The position numbers and the translations under genes are program-made. Positions 1-11,298 of a DNA stretch of 64,000 bases are shown here, piece by piece; positions within the stretch are counted from its first letter, which is position 1, and every line of letters begins with the position of its first letter. Source of the stretch: Byssothecium circinans (lineage: Eukaryota; Ascomycota; Dothideomycetes; Pleosporales; Massarinaceae); NCBI GenBank assembly GCA_010015675.1, contig ML976990.1, forward strand, positions 63,899 to 127,898. Reading direction: 5' to 3'. The notes beneath the pieces were generated by a model. That model saw only the letters and a program-made list of their open reading frames with translations. It ran no database searches and had not been told where the DNA came from.

Positions 1-252
1 TATCATCTCTCTTGTAGGTGGCAAGTGACGCGCTGTGAGTCCTTGTATGTATTTAACAAGCTCTGCCTCTTGTTGTGGAGTAAGCTTTTGTTGCGTTGTT
101 GCTTGAGTCGTTCGCGATGATTGGATCTGCTTATGCCGCCGCGATAGGGTAATACGGTTAACATGATAGTCTGCTGCAATTTTGGTATATGTAAAAGGTT
201 CTCCTGGCTCTAGCGCTTCGATAGCTTCAATTGCAGCCTCAATTGACCCCAT
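1..252 (-). pseudogene. Fot1/pogo-type transposase, N-terminal fragment cut by window edge
   Basis: Read on the minus strand from an ATG at 252, the frame stays open to the window edge. It encodes an acidic start (MGSIEAAIEAIEALEPGE) followed by a helix-turn-helix (KIAADYHVNRITLSRRHK) and a Q-rich linker ending near TARHLPPTRE. This arrangement is the N-terminal DNA-binding part of fungal pogo/Fot1 (Tc5-like) DDE transposases. The catalytic domain lies outside the window, so intactness cannot be judged. Just upstream of the start, 290-320 holds repeated gcgcgaac/cgatcgttgcg words. At 339-358 an imperfect palindrome (gttagcggagtggactaac) could be the element end. It belongs to a different subfamily from the pogo-like relics at 3462 and 47891. 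Confidence 0.7.
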
Positions 253-791
253 AATGATTGAGTTATGACGCGTTCAAGTTTGAGTTGTTTTGGTGTTGCG
301 CGATCGTTGCGCGAACATGATCGTTGCGTGCACGGACACGTTAGCGGAGTGGACTAACAGTCCTTCCGACTCTTTCCTTCCGCTCATCTTTATTGGGTTA
401 ACTTGGCGAGATACGACATCTTACCATGACCGATCCTCGTTTATCGACAAGAGGGAGTATGCTACCGGTCGAATTTCTCTCCTTCCTACCACCGGTGGTA
501 CGAATGCGGCCAAATTGTGGAGAGCGCCACCAAATTTTCCTACGCTTAGGTTGTAATGCTTCTTGCTTAACGTTAGGTGTCATCAATTGACGAAGCGCCG
601 TCATGGCCAAGGCATCGGGGAGAGCTGTGCTCCTCATGTAAGGCAAGTGCTTTAAGAACAAGCAACGTAGCCGGTCACAGAAGATATAGCTCACCAAATC
701 TTTCACTACGATACCTAAAGATCGCATCAAAAAGGCACCATCGAAATTCACCATTTCATCAAACCAAACTTACCACCAACCCACCTCCACA
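253..791. other. Gap: element 5' end and promoter region
   Basis: This stretch holds the likely terminal region of the left-edge transposon (about 253-360) and then unremarkable sequence leading to the start codon at 792. The ORFs on both strands here show no recognisable domains. Confidence 0.5.
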
Positions 792-1280
792 ATGGCATCG
801 TCAAACCTACAAAACTCCTCTCAACCCGAGCCCCTCGTCCCTAAAATGCCCATTACCCACCAATCCGCGCCCGAACCCCTCATCCCAACGACATATTACA
901 CAATCCAAGCCCTCGGCTATGCGCGTATGGGTCTAGGAGCAGCAAGCCTCCTCGCCCCTCGCGCTGCCTTTCTCTACCTCTTCAATCTCCCCATTATTTC
1001 CAACGAAACGGCCGTCCCTGTTCGTTTTTTCGGTGTTCGCGAAGCCGTTCTTGGTGAGCTTCTTCTCACCGCTCATGACAAGAATCTTCCGGATGAAGGC
1101 AGGAGGGAAATCCGAAGATTGCTTTGGGCAAATGCAGCGAGCGATGTAGCGGATATCGTCAGTGTTGCTTTTGCGGTGTATAGTGGGCATATGGAAAAGC
1201 TGCCTGGAGCGATGCTTGTGGTGGGTGCGGCGATTGGCTTGGGAGTTGAGTTGGTAATTTTGGGACTGAAGATGGTCTAA
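792..1280 (+). CDS. Small multi-pass membrane protein (DUF4267-like)
   Basis: A single-exon gene of 162 residues. A hydrophilic Pro/Ser-rich start of about 35 residues is followed by hydrophobic stretches near residues 40-62 (ARMGLGAASLLAPRAAFLYL), 75-95, 110-130 and 135-160, so three or four membrane segments are likely. The spacing and the G-RE-x-x-LG style second segment (FGVREAVLGELLLTA) resemble small fungal DUF4267-type integral membrane proteins. No catalytic motif is visible and the function is unknown. The ATG at 792 follows a C/A-rich leader (ccacctccaca) typical of fungal starts. It sits isolated between two transposon remnants. Confidence 0.6.
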   Translation: MASSNLQNSSQPEPLVPKMPITHQSAPEPLIPTTYYTIQALGYARMGLGAASLLAPRAAFLYLFNLPIISNETAVPVRFFGVREAVLGELLLTAHDKNLPDEGRREIRRLLWANAASDVADIVSVAFAVYSGHMEKLPGAMLVVGAAIGLGVELVILGLKMV

Positions 1281-1765
1281 TGGGTTGTTACTTGGAAATT
1301 GGAGCATCTGTATCTGAGGATTGGGGCTGTAAATTAATATATGCTTTCTGATCTTCTTGGAATACTCGAACCTTCAATGTTGTAAGCGTCACCTATACGG
1401 GTTAGCGTCTTTGGGAACTTAGGCGTGAAAGGGCAGAGTTCAACGACCCGACGTGCCGACATACCGCCCTCACCTACTGTAAAGTCATCAAAATATTTAT
1501 CTGGTTAGAAAAGATAACAGGTATGCGACGCAAGCTCAAAGCTCTAGGAACCTCTTGGATAACGAGCTGATCAAAAAATACTGCGTCTTACGGTGCAACA
1601 CCTAGGCAGTGAGCAGCCACTGCTAGGAACGTCCACAAGCCTGGCTAGGCCTGTGTATCGGGGTGAGCCAGGACGGATGTAGTTAAGGTCAGATCCGGCT
1701 GATCTCGCGTTCCGCGGGCTCCTGCAACGCTTTCGCTATCGATCGATCGAGAATCTGCCCTACCA
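1281..1765. other. Gap between membrane-protein gene and Tc1 element
   Basis: This is the 3' flank of the preceding gene and the left flank of the Tc1-type element. The 15-base word atcaaaaaatactgc near 1569 recurs near 5648 on the far side of the transposon block. Nothing else is recognised. Confidence 0.4.
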
Positions 1766-1770
1766 TGGTA

Positions 1771-3064
1771 CAAGGGGGGTGCATGTGCGGATTGGAAATG
1801 CCCCACCCAGCACACGGGCCATGGAAATTCATCGAAAATTCTTTACTCCAATAGAGATTTGTATATAATTCATGAAGACTAAAGATGCTTTTAGCGCAAC
1901 CACACTTTTTTCAACATGCTAAAAACTCCACAACGCCGCCTTACCTACCAAGAACGAGCTCGAATACACGCCCTACGCTACAACGCTCGATAGACTTACC
2001 AGCAAATATCAAAGGAGCTTAATATTCCTATTAGTACAGTTTTACACTGTGCTAATAGCCAAGTTACTCCTACAAAGAACCGCGGTCGAAAGCCTCTATT
2101 AAATACTCCTACCCGCCAATGCCTTATCCACCACGCTACGTCCTCACAAGAGCAACGGTTTAAGTCCTTTCAAGAGATAGCAAAGGAGCTTGGGATTGAA
2201 GCAGACAAAAGGACTGTTATAAAGGCGTTTAATAAGGAGGGCTACTATCGACGGAAGGCTACAGAGAAGCCACTCCTTACACCAAAGCATATAGCTGACC
2301 GCCTTTGGTGGGCAACTGCTTATATAGCTCTACCCCAGCCTATTTAGAATCGAGTAGTTTGGTCAGATGAGGCTGCTTTTCGAATAGGCAGAGGACGAGG
2401 GCAGGTGTTTGTTACTCGACGGCCAGAGGAGAAGTATTTACAAGCTTGTTGTATACCCAAGTTCAAGGACTATACTTGTGTATACGCTTGGGCTTGTATA
2501 AGGGGAGACGGCTCAAAAGGTCCTATCCTTATTTGGGATAAAGACCTTTGGGGGAACTTTACCTCTACCTCCTATATAGAGCGGGTTATCCCCCTTATTC
2601 AAGCCTTTATACAAGAGCATGAAATCTTCCGTATAGGGATAGGGAACGCCCTCCTTATGCAGGACAACGCTTCACCTCATACAGCTAAAGCTACTAAGCT
2701 AGCTTTACACGAGAGAGCTATTCACCTACTTTGGTGGCCAGCTAATTCACCTGACCTCAATCCTATTGAAAACGTGTGGAGGCTGCTTAAAGCAAGAGTA
2801 CAGAAGAGATTTCTAAAAACAAAGGAGGAGCTTATAGCGTATATACGAGAGGAATGGGATAGGATTGATATAAGGGATATCCAAAAGTACTGTATGAATA
2901 TGGGAGAGCGTTGTCAAGCGGTGGTAAGCAGCGGAGGTGGGCATACACCATTTTAGCTGTCTAGTTTTGTATATAAAATACACTGTATATATGACAGCTT
3001 CGATGAATTTCCATGGCCCGTGTGCTGGGTGGGGCATTTCCAATCCGCACATGCACCCCCCTTG
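1771..3064 (+). mobile_element. Tc1/mariner-type DNA transposon with 66-bp inverted repeats
   Basis: The terminal inverted repeats are 1771-1836 and 2999-3064. As read they are identical over about 66 bases, beginning caaggggggtgcatgtgcgg, and TA dinucleotides lie immediately outside both ends (1769-1770, 3065-3066), as expected for a TA target-site duplication. The flanking match extends to GGTA/TACC. The element is 1294 bp and encodes one transposase (separate entry) with two in-frame TAG codons. Near-identical repeats point to recent insertion, while the stops point to inactivation by C-to-T mutation soon after. Confidence 0.9.
1916..2956 (+). pseudogene. Tc1/mariner DD34E transposase, two nonsense codons
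   Basis: From the ATG at 1916 the frame runs 347 codons to the TAG at 2954, broken only by TAG at 1991-1993 and 2345-2347. The N-terminus has a helix-turn-helix (QRRLTYQERARIHALR, then YQQISKELNIPISTV). The catalytic Asp lies in VVWSDEAAF (about 2360-2386), the second Asp in MQDNASPHT (about 2660), and the Glu in SPDLNPIENVW. There are exactly 34 residues between the second Asp and the Glu, which defines a DD34E (Tc1-like) transposase. Both stops fit CAG-to-TAG changes, the CpA-to-TpA preference of RIP. All other catalytic residues are preserved, so loss of function looks recent. Confidence 0.9.
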
Positions 3065-3461
3065 TACCACGGGATTTCGCTCTTCGGTTCCAACGAGACA
3101 CCGGCACAAATAGGGGGGTTTCCACACTCGATATGAAAAGTCGATATGAACTTAGCTAGTTTCTCGGCTGACGTAATAGCTAGCTTCATATCAGAGAGGT
3201 TTCCACCATTTCGATATAAAGCACTGACGTAACACACCACTACTAGGTAATTTTAGTACGGCAACCACTAAAATAAGCTGGATACAGAGTGAAAAGTGGA
3301 TGCGGGGCAGTGACACCAAGGATCCACTAAGCGCAGATGAGCGCTGAAAAGTCACCTTCTTTAAAGCTCTCGTGTGGCCTAGGCTAAGGCCTTTTTAGCA
3401 GCTAAGTATATAAGATTAATAGGAATTAGATGAGGTTTGCTCTCTACTATCTATTGTTATA

Positions 3462-5311
3462 ACGTAAAGCACCATCGAACCGCCCACACCATCGAACTGC
3501 CCAACTTTCCTTGGCAACACCAACACCATCTTTATCGCGACAATGCCTCAACAATACCGCTCTGAACAAATCCAACACGAAGGCAGACTACAGCTTGCTC
3601 TTGCCGCATACAATAGAGGCCAATTTAACAGCTATCGACGCGCTGCCGAGGCCTTTAACGTCAAGCATCGCATCCTTACTAAACGCGCTAGAGGAATACT
3701 ATTCCGACCAGAAACGGTACCGAACCGTTCGAAACTGTCCCTGACTGAGTAGGAGACGCTCGTCCTATACATCCTTAACCTTAATTCGCGAGGATTCGCG
3801 CCTACGTTAGGCGAAGTGTCAGATATGGCGAATAAACTACTGCGCGAGTGGGGTAGTAAGAAAGTAGGCATTAACTAAATAAAATAGTTCGTAAACCGTT
3901 TAAAATAGTTACAAATAGTTTAGAACTATTTAAGGACCGTTAGAGGGCACTATAGGAAGATCCTAAGGTAGTTAGCGCGTAGTTTAAGCTTGTATGGGAT
4001 TCTAAAGCAAAGTACGGCATACACGATAATAATATACATAACTTTAATAAGACTAGCTTTTAGATAGGTGTTATTAGCTTTATAAAAGTAGTTACTAGCT
4101 TAAAGAAGCAAGAAAAGCCTACAATAGTTTAGCTAGGTAATAAGGAGTAGGTAACAGATATCTAAAGTATATATTTAAATAGTACATTTACTTTACTATT
4201 TATTATATATAAAGGACGCGTCTATATCTCTTTGTGGTACTAGGAAGCTAATATATCGTGCAATTAGAAGCTCTTAGTTTTAGAGAATAGATAGATAACT
4301 AATAAGCTTAGCCTTGCGTAGTTAAAGCACTTTAACGCGTATACAAAGGTAAGAACTGTTAGCGTCTATTAGTTACTAATTTTAAATAGCCACGAAAGCT
4401 ACCTAAATTAGAATTTTAAGGATTATTGTTATGATAATAAGATCCTTACGCTCTATATACTACCGCACTCATTACACATCCTCTAGCCGCTTAATGTGGT
4501 GTTATTCTCGCCGCTTAAGCATAAGTACTTTAAAATTGTTTAGGGCTTAGCGTAATAGCGCGTTTTTTATATTAATAAGGAAGCGTTCCTACTAGCCTTT
4601 AAAAACGCGTTTTTAAGCGTGTTTATAGTTTAGAACTATTAAAAGGCCTTTAAAGCAATAAGGCTAGTCCCCCTAAACGCGTAGGTGGTACTTAATTACC
4701 TTAATATGCGTATACGTACTTTACTAGGACCCCTACTACTAGAGACGCTATAGCTATTAAAGACTCTAAGTAATATACGCGAATTTAGCTTATAGTTAAA
4801 GTTTATACGTAATTCTATTACTTAGTTACCACGAACGGCGTAGGATAGGCTTTCGTAGCTTGTTAAAGGTACTAAGTTAGTGCTGCATAACACTACGTTT
4901 ATAAAGGCGCGCATTAAAGAGCTTGAAAAGCAACTTGCAGTAGTAACTAAGCGTAAAATACGCAAGCGTAAGTATATTTAGAAAGGTGGCACTATAGAGT
5001 ATGGTCTTACAGCAAACTAGAATAGTTCTAAACCGTTAGGAACCGTTCAGAACCGTAAGAGGGCGAGGGTAGAGGGTGAACGCGAAGTGCGACAACCAGG
5101 TGTTCGTCACTACGGCAACTGCGGTAAGGCTAGGCATAACGCGAGAACGTGTCGAGCTGATGAAGAGGGTTCTTCTAAGTCGGAGGCTAGTACTCAGTTT
5201 ATTATGTCAAGTAGCGATGCAGACGATAATGACGATGAAGTTGAGTGAGTTGGTGTTGCCAAGGAAAGTTGGGCGGTTCGATGGTGTGGGCGGTTCGATG
5301 GTGCTTTACGT
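3462..5311 (+). mobile_element. Fot1/pogo-like transposon, nested and decayed
   Basis: The inverted repeats are 3462-3524 and 5249-5311 (63 bp, near perfect), with TA on both sides (3460-3461, 5312-5313). Each repeat contains a doubled motif (accatcgaaccgccc then accatcgaactgccc). The length of 1850 bp suits fungal Fot1/pogo elements. The interior from about 3870 to 5000 is very rich in TpA and in stop codons in all frames, a RIP-like signature. A related, shorter copy in the opposite orientation lies at 47891-49171. Confidence 0.85.
3543..5248 (+). pseudogene. pogo-like transposase with C-terminal zinc knuckle, heavily mutated
   Basis: The start at 3543 encodes MPQQYRSEQIQHEGRL and a helix-turn-helix (YNRGQFNSYRRAAEAFNVKH). 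A first TAG follows at 3750-3752, then a readable stretch (LNSRGFAPTLGEVSDMANKL) to about 3878. The middle is stop-ridden. Near the end, about 5080-5248, a frame encodes a CCHC-like knuckle (YGNCGKARHNARTC) and an acidic tail. The first and last readable parts are not in the same frame, so indels are present as well as stops. The same N- and C-terminal blocks are found in the copy at 47954-49091, which supports the reading. Confidence 0.8.
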
Positions 5312-5517
5312 TACCCTTACTTATGCAAATTTTATATTACGCAGTACAAAACAAGAGAGAGTTAATAGGAAAAACTATTAATACAGGTGTGGAGACGCCC
5401 AGCTTCTAGCGTGATATGAGCCTTTGCTAACTATCTGAAGTTAGACTTGACGTCAGCCCCGGAAAACAACGGAACGACTATTCATATCGGCTTTCATATC
5501 GAGTGTGGAAACCCCCC

Positions 5518-5983
5518 TAATGGTTACGGCACTGGGACTGCCTATCGACTTCCAGATCCTTTTTCATTGTGGGCCGTTCTTTGCGATGGCGCGTCAATCC
5601 CACGAGGATATGACATCATGACTTTGTTATTGCCAAGAGTCTCTATCAAAAAATACTGCTCCTACTTAGGGCGTTGCCAATCATAGTACCCAGGGCTACT
5701 TGTAGGGGTCATTCATCTCTTCGCTTTTGACTGAAATCTTGAAGAAATCTTGAAGAGTGTGAGATTCTCCTTCCGAGTCCGTGTGCTTGTTTGTTTGGAT
5801 ATCAGCTCGACGGAATCAACAAAGAACTGTGAAGACGGCGGATGCATGCCTTTAACGGCGAAACAAAAAGATCGCGGCGTGTCATCCCTCTGGTATGTTA
5901 TTTTACCGCCACGATGCGTCGCCCCGTTTCTGTACTAAGATTGCCATTCAATCGCTAACTACGCATTGTAGATTTCCGCAGTA
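5518..5983. other. Gap: promoter/leader of the ABC transporter
   Basis: These 466 bases separate the transposon block from the transporter start. No conserved coding sequence is seen. A possible leader intron acceptor (cattgtag) lies just before the start codon. The transporter promoter therefore abuts transposon DNA directly. Confidence 0.4.
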
Positions 5984-8900
5984 ATGGCCCACTCTGAAGG
6001 TCCCGCGCCTCAAACAGATGCGCTCCCGGGAGGATGGATAGAGACACCTGCAGACTCTAGCAGACACCAATCCTTCATGGGAAACCAAACCAATGGTTAT
6101 CGACCGTCACCGGCAGCACTTGAGCGTGAATCCAAAAGTCCAAATGCCGGAGCCTTTCTTGACTATTCATCAAATGGACCCAGTGTGCCTTCTGCTCCCG
6201 ACGCGCGAGGATCTTCCCAATTTTCCGCTTCAAGACATAGTGCCGCCGTGCCGCCGTCCGATGAGAAAGGTGCGCCTGTCGAGCCATTTGAGAGGCGTGA
6301 GTCTTTGCCATGCAAGTCCATCGACACGAGTGAAAGCGATGAGGAAGTTGAGGGCGGCTTCACCTCCATCAAGCCAGCATCTGCGGCACCAACGCGGCCA
6401 AAACTTCCGAGACAAGATTCCAAACCGATGACAGAAGAAGATCTTTTTCGCGCTTTATCGAGGCGCAGGACGACCAACAGTTTTGGTCGTGTCACAACCG
6501 GAGGATCCACCACGTCTGGAGATGACGCAGAGCAAGAAGAAATCAACAAGCTGATGTCGCGCATGTTTGGTCGGACTCGCCAAGCTCAATCTGACGAAGA
6601 GAAGACGAGGCATCTAGGGGTCATTTTCAAGAATCTGACTGTCAGGGGTGCTGGTGTGGGTGCAGCGTTACAGCCTTCGGTCGGCGACATCTTCCTCAAC
6701 CCGGCTCGTTTTATGAAGAACCTTTTCTCTAAAGGTCCCCGCAAAGCCGCCGGGAAGCCTCCAGTTCGGACACTACTGGACGACTTCTCGGGTTGCATAA
6801 AGCCTGGTGAGATGCTCCTAGTTCTAGGACGCCCAGGTGCTGGGTGTTCCACTCTTCTCAAGGTCCTTGGCAACCAAAGGTTCGGCTACAAGGATATCAC
6901 TGGCGATGTTACCTACGGTAAGGCCACTGTACAAACTGCATGTGAGACATACACTAATTTCGTGCCTCAACCTTGTAGGTGGGACCAGTTCAGAGGAAAT
7001 GCGCAAAAGATTTCGCAGCGAGGTCCTGTATAACCCGGAGGACGACTTACATTACGCGACCCTGAAGGTCAAGGATACACTCAGGTTCGCGTTGAAGACA
7101 AAGACTCCTGGCAAAGGCTCGAGAAACGATGGCGAAAGCCGCAATCATTACGTTAAAGAGTTTCTTCGAGTCATTTCGAAGCTGTTTTGGATAGAGCATA
7201 CAATGGACACAAAAGTCGGCAACGAGTTCGTTCGAGGGGTGTCAGGGGGCGAGAAGAAAAGAGTGAGCATAGCAGAGGCTATGGTGACGAAGGTGCGTAC
7301 TCCGTACAGTACACAGATAGAAGTGCCGCAACATTTCAGCAGGTCTAAACCGTGGAAAGAGTTGCGAGACTTCTGACGCATTGCTTTATCTTTCCCTGTG
7401 GTAGTATCTATGCTCTTTACTAACGTTCGCTAGGCCTCTGTGCAGAGTTGGGATAACTCAACGCGTGGGCTGGATGCTAGCACAGCTCTGGAGTATGTTC
7501 AGAGCTTGCGATCGTTTACTAACATGGCCAACATTTCGACCTCTGTCGCGCTCTACCAGGCTGGTGAGTCGCTTTACAGTCTCTTTGATAAGGTCGCACT
7601 TATCCATGAGGGTAGGTGTTGCTACTTTGGTCCTACCGACAATGCTGTCAAATACTTCAAGAACCTGGGTTTTCATCAACCGGAACGCTGGACGAGCGCA
7701 GACTTTATCATATCCGTCACCGATGAGCACGAACGCCACTTCAAGGACGGTTATGAGGACCGTACGCCAAGGTCCACCGCACAACTTGCAAAAGCCTTTG
7801 TGGATAGCCAACAATACCAGGACAACCTTGCCGAGATCGAGGAGTTCGAACGTGAGACACAACGCATGTCTGAAGAGCGTCAAGCTGCGATGACAAAGGC
7901 GACAAAGAAGAAAAACTTCACATTGCCTTTCCACAAGCAGGTCACTGCTTGCACAGTGAGACAGTTTAAGGTCATGATTGGAGACCAGCAATCACTTGCT
8001 GGAAAATGGGGAGGCATCCTCTTTCAAGCCATCATTGTCGGTTCGCTCTTCTACAATTTGCCTCCTACGGCCCAAGGTGCATTCCCTCGTGGTGGTGTGA
8101 TCTTCTTCATGCTTCTTTTCAACGCTTTACTTGCGCTCGCCGAACTTACGGCAGCTTTCGAGTCGCGTCCGATCTTGCTCAAGCACAAGAGTTTCTCCTT
8201 CTACCGGCCTGCCGCATATGCCATTGCCCAAACTGTTGTCGATGTGCCATTGGTACTTGTTCAAGTAACCATATTTGACATTGTGGTATATTTCATGGCG
8301 GGCTTGCAACGGACTGCTTCACAGTTTTTCATCTCGCTTCTCTTTTTGTGGTTACTTACTATGACCATGTATGCCTTCTTCCGCGCGATTGGAGCTTTGG
8401 TTGGCTCATTGGACGTCGCGACTAGGATCACTGGCGTGGCCATTCAAGCTCTCGTCGTCTATACCGGTTATCTCATTCCTCCAAGCAAGATGCATCCTTG
8501 GTTCAGCTGGTTGAGGTGGATAAACCCCGTACAGTATGGTTTTGAATCACTGATGGCCAACGAGTTTTACAATCTTGAGCTCCAATGTGTGCCGCCGTAT
8601 ATTGTACCGCAGATTCCGGGCACGCAGACACAATATCAATCTTGTGCACTCCAAGGTAGCACTCCTGGTTCCATCACGGTCAATGGCGCGGAATACATAT
8701 CGGTCGCTTTCCAGTACTCTCGATCACATCTCTGGAGAAACTTTGGATTCATCTGCGCCTTCTTCATTTTCTTCGTGTGCCTGACAGCCTTTGGTATGGA
8801 GATCCAGAAGCCGAACAAGGGTGGTGGGGCTGTTACCATATTCAAGAGAGGACAAGTTCCCAAGACTGTCGAGAAGGCTATGGAGGTGTCAGAGCTGGTC

Positions 8901-11298
8901 GGCGATGTGGAATCTGGGAAGGCTGAAGGTGGTGCGACGGCCCAAGATGATGGCGCCGACGAGAAAAAGGTTGAAGGTGTCGCGAAAAACGAGACTATTT
9001 GTGAGTTCTACTTCCCTGATGTCCTTTTGCTGTTCGCTGGCTAACTTTCATGTTCAGTCACCTGGCAAAATGTTACATACACAATCCCGTACCAAAAGAG
9101 CGAGCGTACACTGCTCAAAGATGTTCAGGGCTACGTCAAGCCTGGAAAACTTACAGCTCTGATGGGTGCTTCAGGTGCTGGAAAAACGAGTAAGTGGTTC
9201 CTGGATGGCTCCGGTGGAACCTATGACATCAATCTTGACGATGCACACTGTTGTTTCTCGATTGAGCTTCGCTAACATCATTTTCCAACCTTAGCCCTCC
9301 TTAACACCCTCGCTCAGCGAATCAACTTTGGGGTCGTCCACGGAGACTTTTTGGTCGACGGTAGCCCGCTTCCGTCTTCCTTCCAACGCTCCACTGGATT
9401 TGCCGAGCAGGTGGACGTCCACGAATCAACTGCGACGGTACGAGAGGCGTTGCGATTCTCGGCGAAGCTGCGACAGCCAAAGGAAGTTCCGCTACAGGAG
9501 AAATACGACTACGTGGAGAAAATTATCGACCTACTCGAGATGAGAGATATAGCTGGAGCGGCGATTGGCACTTCAGGCTCAGGACTGAATCAAGAACAAC
9601 GCAAGCGCGTAACCATTGGTGTTGAACTTGCCTCGAAGCCTGAGTTGTTGATGTTCCTGGACGAGCCAACTTCGGGTTTAGATTCTGGCGCTGCCTTCAA
9701 CATTGTGCGCTTCTTGCGCAAGCTGGCAGATGCTGGCCAGGTATGCTTGCCATCTCATTCGAGCTTGTTCGTGACGACTGCATGACTGACATCTGCTGTA
9801 CCAGGCTATTCTCTGCACGATCCATCAGCCCTCCTCGGTTCTCTTTGAGCACTTTGATCAACTGTTGCTCCTCAAGTCCGGAGGCCGCACGGCGTATTTT
9901 GGTGAATTAGGCCACGACTCCCGAACCCTTCTCGACTACCTTGAAGCGAATGGAGCGAAGAAATGTCCATCCAAAGCAAATCCCGCTGAATATATGTTAG
10001 AAGCAATTGGTGCCGGCGACCCCAATTACAAAGGCAAAGACTGGGGCGACGTCTGGGCCTCATCTCCTGAGAACGAAAAGTTGACGAAGGAGATTCAAGA
10101 TATCATTTCCAATCGCCGCAATGCCTCCCAGAACAAGGAGCAAACTAGTGATGATAGGGAGTACGCGATGCCTTTGACTACACAGCTCTGCACTGTCATT
10201 CATCGAAGCTTCGTCGCCATTTGGAGAGACCCTGGCTACGTTACCGGCATGTTCATGCTGCATATCATCACAGGACTCTTCAACGCCTTTACCTTCTGGC
10301 ATCTCGGTAACAGCCAGATTGATATGCAATCTCGTCTCTTTTCAACCTTTATGACGCTTACTATTGCGCCTCCGCTCATCCAGCAGTTACAGCCTCGCTT
10401 CCTCAAGCTGCGCAGTCTCTACGAGTCGCGTGAGGGGAATGCGAAAATTTACTCCTGGACGGCATTCGTATGGGGCGCTATTTTGAGTGAGCTTCCGTAT
10501 CGTATTCTTGCTGGGACGATCTACTGGTGCTGCTGGTACTTCCCTCCATTCTTCCCACGCGATACGTATACTGCAGCCTCAGTGTGGTTGTTCGTTATGC
10601 AGTTTGAGGTTTTCTATCTTGGGTTTGGTCAGGCGATTGCGAGCTTCGCGGCAAACGAACTGTTGGCCTCGTTGCTTGTGCCGCTGTTTTTCCTGTTTGG
10701 TAAGCGTCCTGTGCCATAATTGGAGAAGTTCCTCACTAATCGAAACAGTTGTGTCTTTCTGTGGTGTTGTCGTGCCCTATGCTGGACTGCCCTACTTCTG
10801 GCGAAGCTGGATGTACTGGCTCACGCCCTTCCACTATCTACTGGAAGGCTTCCTCGGTCTGCTTGTCAACGGGCTTCCTGTGCAGTGCGATACTTCGGAG
10901 CTGGCCATCTTCCCTCCGCCTCCAGGTCAAGACTGCCAGTCCTATGCCGGCGGTTACGCTCAGCAATCAGGGGGATACGTGCAGACGCAGGCTAACGGCG
11001 ACTGCGGCTTCTGTCAGTATGCAACCGGCGATGCGTTCGCAGCGTCGTTCAACGTGTTCGCCAAGAACACGTATCGCGATTTTGGGCTTATGTGTGAGTA
11101 TAAAGAGTAGTGCTTCGACGTTTGGGATGCGTATGCTAACGTCTCCCAGGGGCATATATCATGTTCAACTTTGCGGTTGTGTTCATTTGCACGTGGCTCT
11201 ATCTTGGTGGGCTGCGCAAGATCAAGGCGTTCTTCAGCCCGTCAGCACGAAAGATGAAGAAGGAGCAGCGACGGAAAGCGACGGGCGATGGCGCATAG
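5984..11298 (+). CDS. PDR-type (ABCG) multidrug ABC transporter
   Basis: A full-size plasma-membrane efflux pump of 1593 residues, organised NBD-TMD-NBD-TMD. Exons: 5984-6917, 6979-7292, 7434-9000, 9058-9189, 9295-9740, 9805-10699, 10749-11093, 11150-11298; all join in frame. NBD1 has the degenerate fungal Walker A (GRPGAGCST, Cys for Lys, about residue 281), an intact signature ([10 protein letters not shown], about 398) and the degenerate Walker B region ([10 protein letters not shown]). NBD2 has a canonical Walker A (GASGAGKTT, about 975), Walker B ([13 protein letters not shown], about 1099) and a degenerate signature (LNQEQRKRV). This asymmetry is normal for CDR/SNQ2-like pumps. Membrane domains fall near residues 630-900 and 1290-1560. 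The Ser/Pro-rich N-terminus of about 200 residues is longer than in many members. Substrates cannot be read from sequence. Confidence 0.95.

Larger units (their letters stand above)
3113..5517. mobile_element. TA-flanked MITE split by a nested pogo-like element
   Basis: The ends are inverted repeats. The 26 bases from 3113 (ggggggtttccacactcgat...) match the reverse complement of 5492-5517 exactly, and similarity continues for about ten more bases. TA lies outside each end (3111-3112, 5518-5519). If the inner element at 3462-5311 and one TA are removed, the host element is about 553 bp with no coding capacity, as in a non-autonomous Tc1/mariner-type MITE. It lies only 46 bp from the neighbouring Tc1 element but has a different repeat sequence. 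Confidence 0.75.
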
